Assembly: GCA_936432065.2 (NCBI GenBank)
Contig: OW386292.2
Coordinates: 98,661,829 to 98,725,828, forward strand
DNA length: 64,000 nucleotides
From: Rutpela maculata
Taxonomy: Eukaryota; Arthropoda; Insecta; Coleoptera; Cerambycidae
Direction: 5' to 3'
Positions 21,201 to 31,500 of the stretch are shown here, in pieces (positions within the stretch are counted from its first letter, which is position 1; each line of letters opens with the position of its first letter). The translations under genes were made by a program, and so were the position numbers. The notes beneath the pieces are model-generated. The model saw only the letters and a program-made list of their open reading frames with translations, was not told the origin of the DNA and ran no database searches.

Positions 21201-21686
21201 AATTACCAATGGCGTTACGCGCCCAAAGTGGCGGTAACGCCGATCGTATATAAAGTGGGAGATATGGTAATGACTAAAAGGATCAGGAAGGATCATACCT
21301 TCACACCATCGTGGAGTGGGCCACACAAGGTTTTAAAGAGATTGTCTAATGAAGTTTACCTCATTCACAAGGGGGTAACTTCGACGAGGTTACATGTCGA
21401 TGCCATCAGGCCGGCACCTAAGGGAGACCCCGATGTTGAATTGGAATTGTCTGAAGAATCAGAAGATAGTCCGGATGAAACTCATCTTAGTGACGACGCT
21501 TCCTCATCAGACAATGAGATCGCGCCCAGGTCAGAGCGACGTAGCGATACCACACTAGTTCAAATCAATGTTCCCGCAAGTGCTCAAGATGAGCCGGATG
21601 TAATAAGTCGAGATCCCGAAGATGCTCGAGATGAGCCAGATATAGAAGAGTCACCTCTAGATATTTCTGAGGTCGACCACGGCTAA
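18204..21686 (+). CDS. pol: Pol polyprotein of D1 (protease, RT, RNase H, integrase)
   Basis: An open frame in the -1 phase relative to gag, overlapping the gag end and running about 1,160 codons. Order: retropepsin (L-L-D-T-G-S-T at 18381), reverse transcriptase (M-P-F-G-L near 19230, Y-L-D-D at 19320), RNase H (Q-T-D-A-S near 19765), integrase zinc finger (H-x3-H...C-x2-C near 20400-20560), then catalytic D, D, E (V-D-V-I-G-P near 20640, S-D-Q-G-G near 20825, I-E-R-R near 20930). An acidic C-terminal tail follows. No env. All catalytic motifs look intact, so this copy could be mobile. It is expressed by frameshifting from gag. Confidence 0.94.
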   Translation, partial: SKKFKLKNFDDLPDLNYLFKDQEVNLSPHRFTPLESINQTNDAFPLPRIKIIINNRAVNALLDTGSTRNIIQPKFLNDIDQLTAPQTFVMACGDGLVESLGTTTINVNVLDVPFQTTFQVIQNLNEELILGAPFLYAHNVVFDYQRKCVYVGTEERITVFWNQAAHQARKQCRLPEELIIGNDNLKPLFEEFAELFTAVPTQATTVTTKHKIKVKDDRPFNIKPYPMSPSKKKVMYDQIEEMLKAGVIEPSTAQYSSPPIIIERPGKKPRFCIDYRHLNEVTEDEASVLPKIYESIKDLGNANLFTVLDLKSGYWQIPLEESSKNYSTFTTLDGASYRFNVMPFGLKTAPCTFQKFMARDVLTGYLHHFCKVYLDDIIIYSENIEQHVNHLRAVFERLRLHNLKVSPEKCVVATSSITYLGHQINANTTQPLEKHILQIQNYPAPTTRRQLQSFLGLCNWVREYIPNVAIITKPLTRLLSKDWRFKWNPEAQEAFILLKEVLNKPLGLHRPDFNKMFILQTDASLIGLSAVLYQLGDNDQKHIVSYASNTLSPTERKYHINELECLSVVNYIRKYKIYLADRPFIVKTDNRALLWLNKHKDEKTKFTRWSLLLQEYSFTIEHCPGKENILADYLSRNPQGPNVEADDEEERMYPPKFSYKERISVITTLELNDQVREAQTHSRDIQEQIERWNTLVRQADKTEAEVKFVNTRQVIGGTLWTRGENVKEKLYVPKRMVMRVISHFHDRPEVGHPGRDETVRIISGRYYFNNLSRLVNKYLNECIICNSVKSRQSQPKAPLRSHAPSHPFEVLSVDVIGPLQRTKDADNRYILMVEDVFSKWVEAKAFTQVSGKTIAQFIEEELVARYGVPRVIISDQGGHFNSGFYDTFCTRNNIERFFTAAYHQQANPIERRVQEAKKILKTLLYGSPNDEWDRHVSQMAYILRTRKNAATGHTPSFVVLGYELPQIGDWNMFAYRQERRNQADVPRLERVKEIRKNQTNYQWRYAPKVAVTPIVYKVGDMVMTKRIRKDHTFTPSWSGPHKVLKRLSNEVYLIHKGVTSTRLHVDAIRPAPKGDPDVELELSEESEDSPDETHLSDDASSSDNEIAPRSERRSDTTLVQINVPASAQDEPDVISRDPEDARDEPDIEESPLDISEVDHG
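18213..18219 (+). promoter_or_regulatory. -1 ribosomal frameshift heptamer T-TTA-AAT
   Basis: In the gag frame the codons are AGT TTA AAT TAA. The heptamer TTTAAAT fits the XXXYYYZ slippery rule, sits directly before the gag stop codon, and a -1 shift enters the pol frame. The same heptamer is at 52079-52085 in D2. Confidence 0.75.
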
Positions 21687-21990
21687 TAGCCGTTTTCGCT
21701 TTTTTTTTTATATAATTTCTCAAAATTCTAAGTGGCGATTTTGACCTGTATGCGGTCGAATCGAAAATTTAAAGTCTACCCCATGAGCAGACATGGAAAG
21801 ACGGCGAACCCGACGCAAGAGCGCGATCCGGTAAGCCTAGCTTCTCAAGAGCGAGAGCCGCCAAGTTCGAGTAATGGACGTAGGCATAAGTACGAATCAG
21901 TACGAGTTTCGGAAGCTGTTTTTCTTATGCAAGAAGACAACTTCAATTTTAATCATTTTAAGTCAACAAAATTAACGTATACCCCAAATG

Positions 21991-22400
21991 GAAACTACGA
22001 GTTTCAGAAGCCGTTCTTCGCTCAAGAAGACGCTTCAATTTTTTTTTTTTTTTATACTTTTTTCACAAGTCGTGATGACCGCACGAGTATCGTAAGCCGA
22101 TTTAATCTACCTTACGAAGTAGAAACTACGAGACGAGTTTCAGAAGCCGTCCTTCGCTCAAGAAGACGCTTCAATTTTTTTTTTTTATTTTATACTTTTT
22201 TCACAAGTCGTGATGACCGCACGAGTATCGTAAGCCGATTTAATCTACCTTACGAAGGAGAAACTACGAGACGAGTTTCAGAAGCCGTTCTTCACTCAAG
22301 AAGACGCTTCAATTTTTTTTTATACTTTTTTTCCACAAAGTAGTGATGACCGCACGAGTATCGTAAGCCGATTCAATCTACCTTACGAAGAACCAATTTC
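21991..22400 (+). repeat. Tandem ~137-bp repeats in the D1 3' region
   Basis: Three to four units with TTTCAGAAGCCGT, a poly-T run of variable length and a GTGATGACCGCACGAGTATC block start at about 22001, 22137 and 22274. They make spurious ORFs. D2 has the same array at 55857-56240. Confidence 0.85.
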
Positions 22401-22985
22401 TAACCATTATAAGTTAACAAAATTCATGTTAGAAAAATATTTCATTAAAAACAACACATTGTGTTTGTTAGTCGACGCGTTCCAGTCGACGACTTGCTAA
22501 AAAGTCAATCTAGTTGCAGAACTGCATTTTCCATGTGCAAAAATGGAAAGATGACCCAGCCTGTCGCAAGGGCGCGGCATGGTGAAGTCTGGAACTCAAA
22601 GGCGAGGACCGTCCAAGCTGCGGCATGGAGATATAGACAGCCTCTTCTAGAAAGGACCGAAGTTAAGCAAGAGCGAGACCAGGGCAAAAAAGCGAGTGCA
22701 ACGAGTTAGTGAGAGTGGACGCTAATCAAAATTGTGCTACGCTTCGCTTCGCTTCGCACCTCGACGCGGGTGTAATTAAGTTGATAAAAATGTTGTATCA
22801 ACTTGTCGTATTGTTTAAAAAAATGTATTTATTTTAAGTTAGATAGGCGAATCAGCCGTCTGCCCCAATTAAGGCCGTTATTTTTAAAACATCTGTACCA
22901 TAGGTCAGACCGTCAAATGAAGGCATACAGACATACAAGTGAATATGGAAATTAAAGGCAATCGATGAGTAGAAAAGATTCAACC
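22401..22985 (+). other. 3' noncoding region of D1
   Basis: Sequence between the repeat array and the polypurine tract. It contains a small CGCTT-rich run (22739-22758) but no protein-like ORF. Confidence 0.6.
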
Positions 22986-22997
22986 AAAGGAGGGGAG
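22986..22997 (+). other. Polypurine tract of D1
   Basis: AAAGGAGGGGAG immediately precedes the 3' LTR, the standard start point for plus-strand DNA synthesis. Confidence 0.9.
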
Positions 22998-25019
22998 TGT
23001 TGTAGAACTCTCCAAAATCGTCCTAAGTTGAAGACAATCAAAATTCGACTTAGGCAGAAATTTCATTTAAAGACATTTTTGGGAGTCTGCAGAGGCGCAG
23101 ATCAGTCCACAAGGACCGTTTTGGGTTCTATAAGGCGTTGGAAATGACCAGGCGAAAATTCGAAGAAACACCGAATTTTCACTTAGGAAAAATGTTTTTG
23201 GTTCAAAATATCAGAGTAGAAGTATATAATGACAAAGATTTATGAATAGTATACTTTTTCAAAGGTATCATAAATTGGACTTTGAAAAATAATATTTTTG
23301 GAAGGGCGTCAAAATTTGGCCCAGGAATCGATTTATCGAAAGTACGCCAAAGTTTCACTTGCAGACTAATTTTTCAAAACTGCGTTGAAATTTGGCTTGA
23401 AAATCAATTTTTCAAAAGTACGCCAAAATTTCACCCGCAGATTAACTTTTCAAAAGTACCTTGAAATTTGGCTTGAAAATCAATTTTTCAAAAGTACGCC
23501 AAAATTTCACCCGCGGATTAACTTTTCAAAAGTACCTTGAAATTTGGCTTGAAAATCGATTTTTCAAAAGTACGCCAAAATTTCACCCGCAGATTAGTTT
23601 TTCAAAAGTACCTTGAAATTTGGCTCGAAAATCGATTTTTCAAAAGTACGCTAAAATTGGTCTTTAAATGGATTTTTCAAAAGTACCACAAAGTCAGTTT
23701 AAAAAGTACCACGAAAATATACTTTAAATTATTTTTTATTTTTTATTCCTCAACCAAAGACATTGACCTTTGAGGTACGGTCATTGAAAGCCCAATTCTA
23801 AAATATGAGCATAAAATTTTAACGATGCACTGCATCCGAAAGGCAAAAAAGAAGATTTTGTCAAAGCCGGCGTAGTGCCGATAAGCAAAAATTGATAAAA
23901 ATCAATGCACATGTACAAGGCCGGTTTCTCGCATAGAAAGAGTTTGGATTGACCCAGCGGCTCGCAATTTGGTCGAGCGCGTTGAGTGGTCCAGACAAAG
24001 TGATGGTAGAAAAGCCAATAACGGGGCTTTTCAAATGACAAAGTTATAGAGGAAAACGCCTTGTGCATAAAAATCCAAAAATTCAATTTTGCCTAATAGT
24101 CGCTCGAAGGTGAGACGCTGCCAAATCGATATTATTAATCGACTGTGATAAGGGTTAGTAAGTCGTGGACTGATCGAACGCCACTCAACTTATGCAGTAA
24201 TAAGTCCTCTGAATGTGTTTGAGTACGTGAATTTCCACGATACAAGAACTTTAAAGCTAGGTAGTCTCTAGCGAAACTAAATTCATTTAGTAAAACTTTT
24301 TTAAGTTAATTTCAGTCAGCCTTAATTATTCATTTACCCAGAGTCTGAAATGATTCTAAAAGCTCGCATTTTGATTCTGAGAAGGTACGTATGAATCTTT
24401 TCTACCTAATCGATCGTTAGCGCGAGCGCTCTCGCTTGTATGGTCTGAAAGTCACTACCTTGATTGGGGAAGGCACGATTCTTTCTTGAGAATTTTGTAT
24501 AACCAATTCTGTTAAATAAACGGATTCTTTGAACTAATGTTTCTTAATTGATCTTGAGGCCTGTTGACGGTCTATAATCCCTGGAACTTTCGTATAGAAA
24601 ACCGGATGTGTCGAGTTAATTCGCATTAACGTTCGACCTTCTGGTTGTTGTACGGAGGTTCGATAGGGATTTTTTTATGCGTTTTTTGAGAAATATATTC
24701 CGTTATTAATGGACCAAAACGCGATTTTCGCGTACCAAAACTAATCCCTCCGCAGAGAAATTCTTCGGTTGGGATTTTTTTATGCAAAAATTCAGGAAAT
24801 TAAGAGGTGCCTAAACCCCTAACGAGGGAATTCGGGTCCAGAGAGAGCGTAGTTTCCGATCTGTGGTAGTGCAGCCTTGGTCCCGCTTTTCGGCTACCGA
24901 AGTCATCTTATCTCGAACCCGCCTGGGAGGTAGAAGAACGGGGTAATACGCGACTGGCGCCCCCTGAGAAATAAATTGGTGTCGCGTCATTTTGACGCCC
25001 GGTAGTGCGTTCTTCTACA
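22998..25019 (+). repeat. 3' LTR of D1
   Basis: 2,022 bp, the same length and nearly the same sequence as the 5' LTR. Confidence 0.95.
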
Positions 25020-25044
25020 ATAACACTGCTGCTGGTGAGTAGTC

Positions 25045-25977
25045 ATGGAGCATACAAAAGAAAAAATTCAAGTGATAAACGAACTCCATAAACCAGCTAG
25101 AAAAAATTTCAAGCGTCGGCGTACTATCATAAAGGGTTTTGATGATCTTTGGCAAATGGACTTGGCTGTAATGGGTCACGCACATGTTAATAGTAACTTT
25201 AGATATATATTAGTGATGATTGATTGTTTTTCGAAATTTGTTTGGACCAAACCTTTAAAAACTAAATCGGGAAAAGAGATAACGCAGGCTGTTGGTGAAA
25301 TATTCAAAGATGGTAAACGAATACCTAAAAATTTACAATCAGATCAAGGTACTGAGTTTTATAACACTGGTTTTAACAGCCTGATGAAAAAGTACAACGT
25401 TAACCATTATAGTACGTTCAGCATTAAAAAGGCTGCAATTGTGGAACGTGTTATAAGAACGTTAAAGGAAAAGTTATACAAATACTTTAGTTTGAATGGA
25501 ACGTACAGATGGCTTGATATACTACCTCAAATAACTGATAATTACAATACGCAACGCCATCGAACTACGGGTATGAAACCATGTGAAATAAACAAGAAAA
25601 ATGAAAAAATTATTTTAAATTCCTCTTATAACTTTATTAAGACGGCGACAGATCCGAGAAAATTTAAAGTTGGCAACCTTGTTCGTATTAGTAAGCATAA
25701 ACATGTATTTGAAAAAGGATACACTCCCAATTGGACAACGGAATTATTTAAAATCGTTAAAGTACAGATTACCAATCCCATCACCTACCTTCTTCAGGAT
25801 TTGCGTGGAAATCCCATCGCCGGTGGATTTTATGCCGAAGAACTTCAAAAAGCTAAATATTCGGATGTTTATTTAATAGAAAAAGTATTACGTAAGCGTA
25901 GCAATAAAATTTTTGTTAAATGGTTAGGTTTAGATAAATCTCACAATAGTTGGATAGACAACACAAATATACTCTGA
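25045..25977 (+). CDS. INT: Polinton integrase with C-terminal chromodomain
   Basis: 310 codons, ATG start, intact. Retroviral-type integrase core with Asp39 (Q-M-D-L-A), Asp100 (Q-S-D-Q-G-T-E-F) and Glu134 (V-E-R-V-I-R-T-L-K). The SH3-like stretch V-G-N-L-V-R-I follows near residue 210. Residues about 272-310 form a chromodomain (Y-L-I-E-K-V-L, V-K-W-L-G, S-W-I), which would bind methylated histones and could guide insertion. It catalyses integration of Polinton DNA and makes the 6-bp duplications. D1 sits 25 bp upstream, so its natural promoter is probably displaced. Confidence 0.93.
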   Translation: MEHTKEKIQVINELHKPARKNFKRRRTIIKGFDDLWQMDLAVMGHAHVNSNFRYILVMIDCFSKFVWTKPLKTKSGKEITQAVGEIFKDGKRIPKNLQSDQGTEFYNTGFNSLMKKYNVNHYSTFSIKKAAIVERVIRTLKEKLYKYFSLNGTYRWLDILPQITDNYNTQRHRTTGMKPCEINKKNEKIILNSSYNFIKTATDPRKFKVGNLVRISKHKHVFEKGYTPNWTTELFKIVKVQITNPITYLLQDLRGNPIAGGFYAEELQKAKYSDVYLIEKVLRKRSNKIFVKWLGLDKSHNSWIDNTNIL

Positions 25978-26172
25978 TGTGTTTCGATTTGCATGTATTT
26001 AAATGGGGAATTGTTTCAATTGACTAGAATTATGTGATTTAACATTGGTTCTTATGGAAAACACGCACAAATTCAGCTCGATAAGAGGCCTTTTGATTAA
26101 CCGGAAGCATTGCTGGTGCAGCTAATTTATTTGAAATATAGCAAGCCTGTTACTGTTAGTTAGTCGTGAAAC

Positions 26173-26907
26173 ATGGCATCAAACACACCTAGCCCCACGT
26201 TTTCTGAAGATTTCGATCATTGGCGGGAAGTTGATCGAATTACCGAAAAGTATAGAGTTGCAATCCAAAATGAAGAAAAGTACATTTATGAACGTGTATT
26301 CGCCATGAAAAACTCTTCATATAGAATAAAAGTTGGATTAAGTAGTGCACGAAACAATGTTCCAGCTGTAAAAATATTAATGGCCGCTAATGAGCAGGTC
26401 AATAAAGCTCATAACATTTCCTTCGATGCTGAAGATTGGTATGATTTTATTACTTACCTTAAACAACTTTCCAATAATTACTTCGATGCTGATAGTGGAT
26501 TTGGGGAGGATGAGGAGGCTGCTGCGGTGAAGCAGTTTTCAAATTACATTATCAACACATCGTCATTTATGGGTGCTAAGATGTTGAAAGTGGCTAATGA
26601 TTTTGTTACGTTTTATATATGTGAAAATACTGTGCGTGAATTTATTAACATTAGTAGGCTTATCAATTCAACTATACATGTATTAAATGGTTTAGATTTT
26701 GCTGGATTTTACAATAATTTTTTGAATGTCACCAATAATATACTATGTGAATCTAATTATGAACTGCCTTCAGATAATGTAATGTTATATTTATGTGATT
26801 TATTACCACATTCCATTCAAATGCATTGTATTCGTGAATGTTTACATTTTAATAGAGCTAAGGTTATGAATGATTTAGATAGAAAAATGTTTATATTAAA
26901 TGCTTGA
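26173..26907 (+). CDS. Unknown Polinton accessory protein
   Basis: 244 codons, ATG start, followed by AATAAA at about 26920. No clear catalytic motif. The middle reads I-S-F-D-A-E-D-W-Y-D-F and N-N-Y-F, a pattern I have seen in other insect Polinton proteins and that may be a PC4-like nucleic-acid-binding strand-helix unit (weak inference). The C-terminal half is helical with scattered Cys. It lies between integrase and IAP on the same strand. Confidence 0.55.
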   Translation: MASNTPSPTFSEDFDHWREVDRITEKYRVAIQNEEKYIYERVFAMKNSSYRIKVGLSSARNNVPAVKILMAANEQVNKAHNISFDAEDWYDFITYLKQLSNNYFDADSGFGEDEEAAAVKQFSNYIINTSSFMGAKMLKVANDFVTFYICENTVREFINISRLINSTIHVLNGLDFAGFYNNFLNVTNNILCESNYELPSDNVMLYLCDLLPHSIQMHCIRECLHFNRAKVMNDLDRKMFILNA

Positions 26908-26977
26908 ATAAATATTTTCAAATAAATACCATCTTATTATTTATCCCAATTCAGTAGTTATTTGACTGGTATATAAA

Positions 26978-27703
26978 ATGGATGTGCAGTATGAGAAAAG
27001 ATTAGAAACATTTGAAAATTGGTTATCAGAATTTCCAAAGTCTACTCTAGCTCTAGCTGGTTTCATTTATGTTGGTCAAGAAGACATAGTTAAATGTCCA
27101 ATATGTGAAATTGAATTATGTAATTGGTGTGAGGGTGATGATCCCACAGCAGATCATTTGAGATGGAGCCCCGACTGTGCGTTTTTTGAAAATGGTGAGG
27201 ATAATTCGTTATTTATTAAGAGAAGACGGACCCCGCTTTATTCAGATAAAATGACTTTGGAAAGCCGCTTAAAAACATTTGAGAACTGGCCCCCTCAGAT
27301 AAGCCAAAAACCGAGAGAATTAGCTGAGGTAGGTTTCTACTATACCGGCACAGGTGATCAAGTCATATGTTTTCACTGTGATGTGGGTTTAATGAATTGG
27401 AGTTCTGGAGATAATGTGTGGGAAGAGCATGCTCGCTTTAATTCTAAATGTGAATATAATCAGCTCAAGAATGAAAAAAATGTAACGTCATCACTAGCGA
27501 TAAAAGAAATGCTAGTATCAGAAGAAGCACAGGATGTAAAAATTAACCAAGTTGAAACTTGTAATAAACTGTTATGTAAAATTTGTTTAGAAAATGAGCT
27601 CTCTGTTGTTTTTATGCCCTGTAAGCATACAGTATGTTGTAGTGATTGTTCAGTTAATTTTGATAATGTATTATATGTAGACAAAAAATCACATCTTTTT
27701 TGA
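26978..27703 (+). CDS. Inhibitor-of-apoptosis protein (BIR-BIR-partial RING)
   Basis: 241 codons. BIR1 has zinc ligands Cys40, Cys43, His60, Cys67, and BIR2 has Cys131, Cys134, His151, Cys158; each has the typical R-L-x-T-F-E-N-W start. The C-terminal RING start shows Cys200, Cys203, Cys215, His217, Cys220/221 and Cys224, but the last C-P-x-C pair is missing before the stop. The protein may therefore lack ubiquitin-ligase activity, or the end is mutated. IAPs block caspases. Here the gene probably delays death of infected cells, as in baculoviruses. AATAAA follows at about 27717. No signal for other functions. Confidence 0.88.
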   Translation: MDVQYEKRLETFENWLSEFPKSTLALAGFIYVGQEDIVKCPICEIELCNWCEGDDPTADHLRWSPDCAFFENGEDNSLFIKRRRTPLYSDKMTLESRLKTFENWPPQISQKPRELAEVGFYYTGTGDQVICFHCDVGLMNWSSGDNVWEEHARFNSKCEYNQLKNEKNVTSSLAIKEMLVSEEAQDVKINQVETCNKLLCKICLENELSVVFMPCKHTVCCSDCSVNFDNVLYVDKKSHLF

Positions 27704-27898
27704 AAATATTTATATCATAAATAAAGTATATATGATAATGAAGTGTTTTTTGATTTTTCCTAATTCCTAGAAATAAAAATCAGAGTTAAATTTAATAAAA
27801 TTTTATTTTAAACACATAAAAAGAGCTTATAATGTGCAGACAGTAATAAGTTTTATAAAATATTATTTTAAATACAAAAGAGCTGCAATAGTTTAATC
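27704..27898. other. Convergent gene ends
   Basis: AT-rich gap between the plus-strand IAP and the minus-strand NTase-like gene, with polyadenylation signals for both directions. Confidence 0.5.
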
Positions 27899-28492
27899 TT
27901 AACAATAAGCACATTCTATTTTAGTTTGATTTCGACATAAAGCAGTATACGCTATTAAACTAAGTTTTTTTGGATTGTAGGGTTTATTTATAACAGATCT
28001 GCGTGTGCGAAAAAGGTATTTAAAAAACCGTTCAATTTTTATTGTTCTAAGGAAAAGATCAGTACCATTTCGAGGAAATTTTATCATTCTTAATTCATCA
28101 CGCTCATTAATATATATACCTACTTTACATACTTCCATATCAAAGTTTTTTAAGATGTTAAATACAAAATTTTCATAGTTACAATCAAATTTTCCAATAG
28201 AAATTTCATTAATTCTTTCGGTTTTGTAGAAAAAATGTGATGTGGGTGTTTTTATTGCATATGGTGGATAGTCTGAGTTTTCTACATAAATGTCAATATC
28301 ACCATATGCATAGGTTCTATTAAGTAAATATGCAGCAAAACCGCCTGCAATACAACATTTTTTATCCATCGTCGTTCTTCCAGTCAGTACTTCGAGGGTG
28401 ACTTTAAACTGCATCTTTTTCACTTCGTTGCTAAGAAGATGTGTAAAAAATGGTTCGCTGATAAAATTGGCATGGTGCGGCAGTAATTCCAT
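27899..28492 (-). CDS. Nucleotidyltransferase-fold-like protein
   Basis: 197 codons, ATG start, intact. Residues 48-71 read I-A-G-G-F-A-A-Y-L then D-I-D-I-Y-V. This fits the hG-G-x(n)-D-h-D-h signature of polymerase-beta-like nucleotidyltransferases (Gly50, Gly51, Asp65, Asp67). A third acidic residue could be in the later F-D-C or M-E-V region. The C-terminal third is basic. It starts 29 bases after the polB stop on the same strand. Possible roles include nucleotide transfer to RNA or protein, or a defence-type NTase. The substrate cannot be told from sequence. I do not know a named Polinton family for it. Confidence 0.5.
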   Translation of the reverse strand: MELLPHHANFISEPFFTHLLSNEVKKMQFKVTLEVLTGRTTMDKKCCIAGGFAAYLLNRTYAYGDIDIYVENSDYPPYAIKTPTSHFFYKTERINEISIGKFDCNYENFVFNILKNFDMEVCKVGIYINERDELRMIKFPRNGTDLFLRTIKIERFFKYLFRTRRSVINKPYNPKKLSLIAYTALCRNQTKIECAYC

Positions 28493-28521
28493 GTTTACCC
28501 TTACGTTTCAACTAAAAAAAT

Positions 28522-31500
28522 TTATTCTATCATAATTGAGTAGTGACCGCAAGGTAATGTATCTGTTGAATCCTGGATTAAATATCTTTTATCATCGAAT
28601 GGGTTCAAAGCAACTTTAGTTTGCTTAACCGAGTAGACTTTATGTAAATGTGATTGGATGGTTCTTTGGGTTCGGTACAGTTCGGTTTTAGTTTCCAAAC
28701 AGTTCTTATAGTCATCGAATGAAATTTTATTTTTTACAATATTAGTCTTTACCCCTTTAGATTTTTTTATAACATTTTCCCCTTCAACTCTAAGCGCATA
28801 CATCTTTGACCGTAAACCTACAAAATGGGTCATTATGCTACCATTTAACTCATCTTTCATGATCCCGGGAATTTTTTTATTAACTAAAGGGATATTGTAT
28901 CGGTTGTTGGGTGGATAGTCACTAGTATCGAATTTAGCAATGTTTTCTTTTATAATTTTCTCATAAACATCTTCACATTTTATGTCATAAATAAGGCTAT
29001 CCGTATCGGTGTACAGCAATTTACAGTCATCATTATTTTCAAATTTTTGCAACATAAAATTATAGTGAAAATCATATATACAAGTTTTCGATATATCTAA
29101 AATACATAATCCGATGTATAAAGGCTTGTTGAAAAAAATTTCAGACTTATTTAATTCAATAGCCACTAAATTCTCGTCAAATATAGCACGACTATGGAAA
29201 TTGGGGCTAGCGATGTAATTTTTAGCACCATATCGACCCTCCCATTTCGACACCAATTTTACAAGCCGATGCTTACGAATATTTTCCATAGTCTTACCAA
29301 AAACTGCATTAATTAGTAACTTATATAGATTCTTTTCAAATTCATTTTTCGAACTGGCGCGCAGTTTTGTATTTAAGCCTATGTACGGTCTTAGCCATGG
29401 AGATTGTTTGAACTCTAATATACAGTGAATTTTTATAAGTTTAATCCCCAAGGATAAAGCTTGCTTTAAATTTCTATAGTGTATTACATATCGGGTTTTA
29501 TGGTAGAGTGTTGTCATCAGTTTTGGTAATTTTGATCCCGGCGGCACTAGATGTTCCGGACAGAGAGGCATATCTTTATGTTTGTCGTGTAGATGTTCCG
29601 GGTACTCTAAATCAACTTCGAGAATATATCCGTTTTCTGAGTCGTCTGGTACATCTATCACATTAAAATTTTCAAAATTCTCCACCCACCGAAACCCTTT
29701 GTAGGGCAAAAAGGCTTCCATGGCCCATCCATACATGTTATTTATATCAAGATATAATAGATAAGAACTAGGTTTTGAACAATCATATTCTGACAAAAAT
29801 TTATTGTTAGCCTTAGCATATCTATTACAGCACTGACTTACACCGCCTCGAATACCACGTTCAATAAATAAAAGCATGTCGATGTCCTGTAAAAGTTCCA
29901 ACTCTACTTTTGTATACTTTAACATACAATCCCACGTATAGCCCGGTAGTGTATAGTAATGTGCCGGATCTAATTGATAAATATTTAAACATTTTTGTCT
30001 GAAATTTTCGAAAATATCTGTCAATAAAATTACATCAGTTTTTAGATATAAGTCTGAATATTCACCTAGTGTTTTAATATTAAATTTTTCCCAAACATTC
30101 CGAGCATGTTGGTAATCTTCATCGCTTATATTAGAGTCATTTAATTTATTGTAAAAATGTTCTTTTGCTGGCAACTCAGTTTCAGATAATTTTTTGCAAA
30201 TTTGTTAATTCCCCTTTTGTTAAATATGATGATAGTTTATCCAGCGATGCGGCCATAAATCGGAAAGAATCGATAAACCGAAATTTTATTACCGAACCTT
30301 CAACACTTCTTGTGAACGATATGTATTTTTCCTTATTGATTGGCAATAAAGTGATCTGACCGGTTTTTGCAAGATCTTTGATTAGAAAATGAGCGCCATA
30401 TCCAGATAAATTATGAAAGACGACCGGTACTATAAATGATTTTTTAAAATTTAAGTTGCAGTTTTCATGCGCCGGCCCGCGGTATTTACCTGTGAAATAG
30501 TTGTAGTCACGTACTTTCTTATCTTCAGGTTTAAATATTGATTCGCAAATATGGCAGTGAGTTGATGCGGCGAACTCTTTTTGCTGATGTTCAGAAATGT
30601 CCATTGATACAATAAATAGTCTTTAATTTTGATTCGAGAAATTCACCGATATTCTCTAATTGTTTTGAAAACCACTCTATACAGTTAAAACCACGATTGC
30701 TGCAATAATACGATAAGCTATCATCATACGAACATTTAAAATATAATCCTGCGCTGAAAGCAGTATGTTTTTGGTATTTTAAAGTTTTAGTTTGACTAAT
30801 TTCGGAAAATGGTTCTAGCATTGATTCGAAATCGCAGTACAATATGAACGGTACAGGCTCTTTATAATTATAATTTTTGAACTTTACAATTTTTTCCTTT
30901 GGAAATGATATTTTACATTTATTAACATTTTTACAGTCTACTGTGTGTAAATTTAATTTTGCTTCACTAGAAAAATAATTTAAACATATATCACAAATGT
31001 ACAGTTTTCCATTACGTTTACTCATTTGGCTAGACACAAGTCTGGAAAGGTCTTTTATCCAACAGAAATGATATTTTATTTCAAGATTGGAATCATCATC
31101 AGTACTTTTTTCACGCTCATCTGTATAGTTATTTTGAATCATTAATAAGTTTACATGTTTTTCTAATTTGGTTTTAGTTAAACGAGCTGGTACTGAATGA
31201 AAATTATTTCCAAACAATTTTAGCATATAAATATTAACGGAAATGTTATTTTGTTTTTCAAATTTTGTAATTTGTAGTAGTGACATTGGAAGTTTAATAT
31301 TTTTTAAATTCAAAATTTCGGAGTAGTGGGGGTACGATGATATTCTATCGGAATGACTGTCAACGGGATACAAAGCCGAAATTATGGACCAGGCAAAGCA
31401 TGCTTCATCATAATTTTTAACATTGACACATGCATGTTTTTTAGCTATTTGATTGGGAAGTCTAATGAAAGATGAGCCGTTACCCATTTCAACCTTATTA

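Larger units (their letters stand above)
14936..25019 (+). mobile_element. Ty3-type LTR retrotransposon D1
   Basis: 10,084 bp flanked by the 4-bp duplication ATAA (14932-14935 and 25020-25023). Both LTRs are 2,022 bp and looked identical by eye except for one base (near 16116 and 24178), so the insertion is young. It contains a tRNA-Lys primer site, gag, a -1 frameshift site, pol (protease-RT-RNase H-integrase), a 1.3-kb 3' noncoding region with tandem repeats, and a polypurine tract. Both main ORFs are intact. It sits between two Polinton B genes, 25 bp before the integrase ATG. Confidence 0.96.

Noticed and set aside
21732..22343. 203-codon ORF after pol in D1
   Set aside because: It is made of the 137-bp tandem repeats; its counterpart in D2 is cut short by a different poly-T length, so the frame is not maintained.
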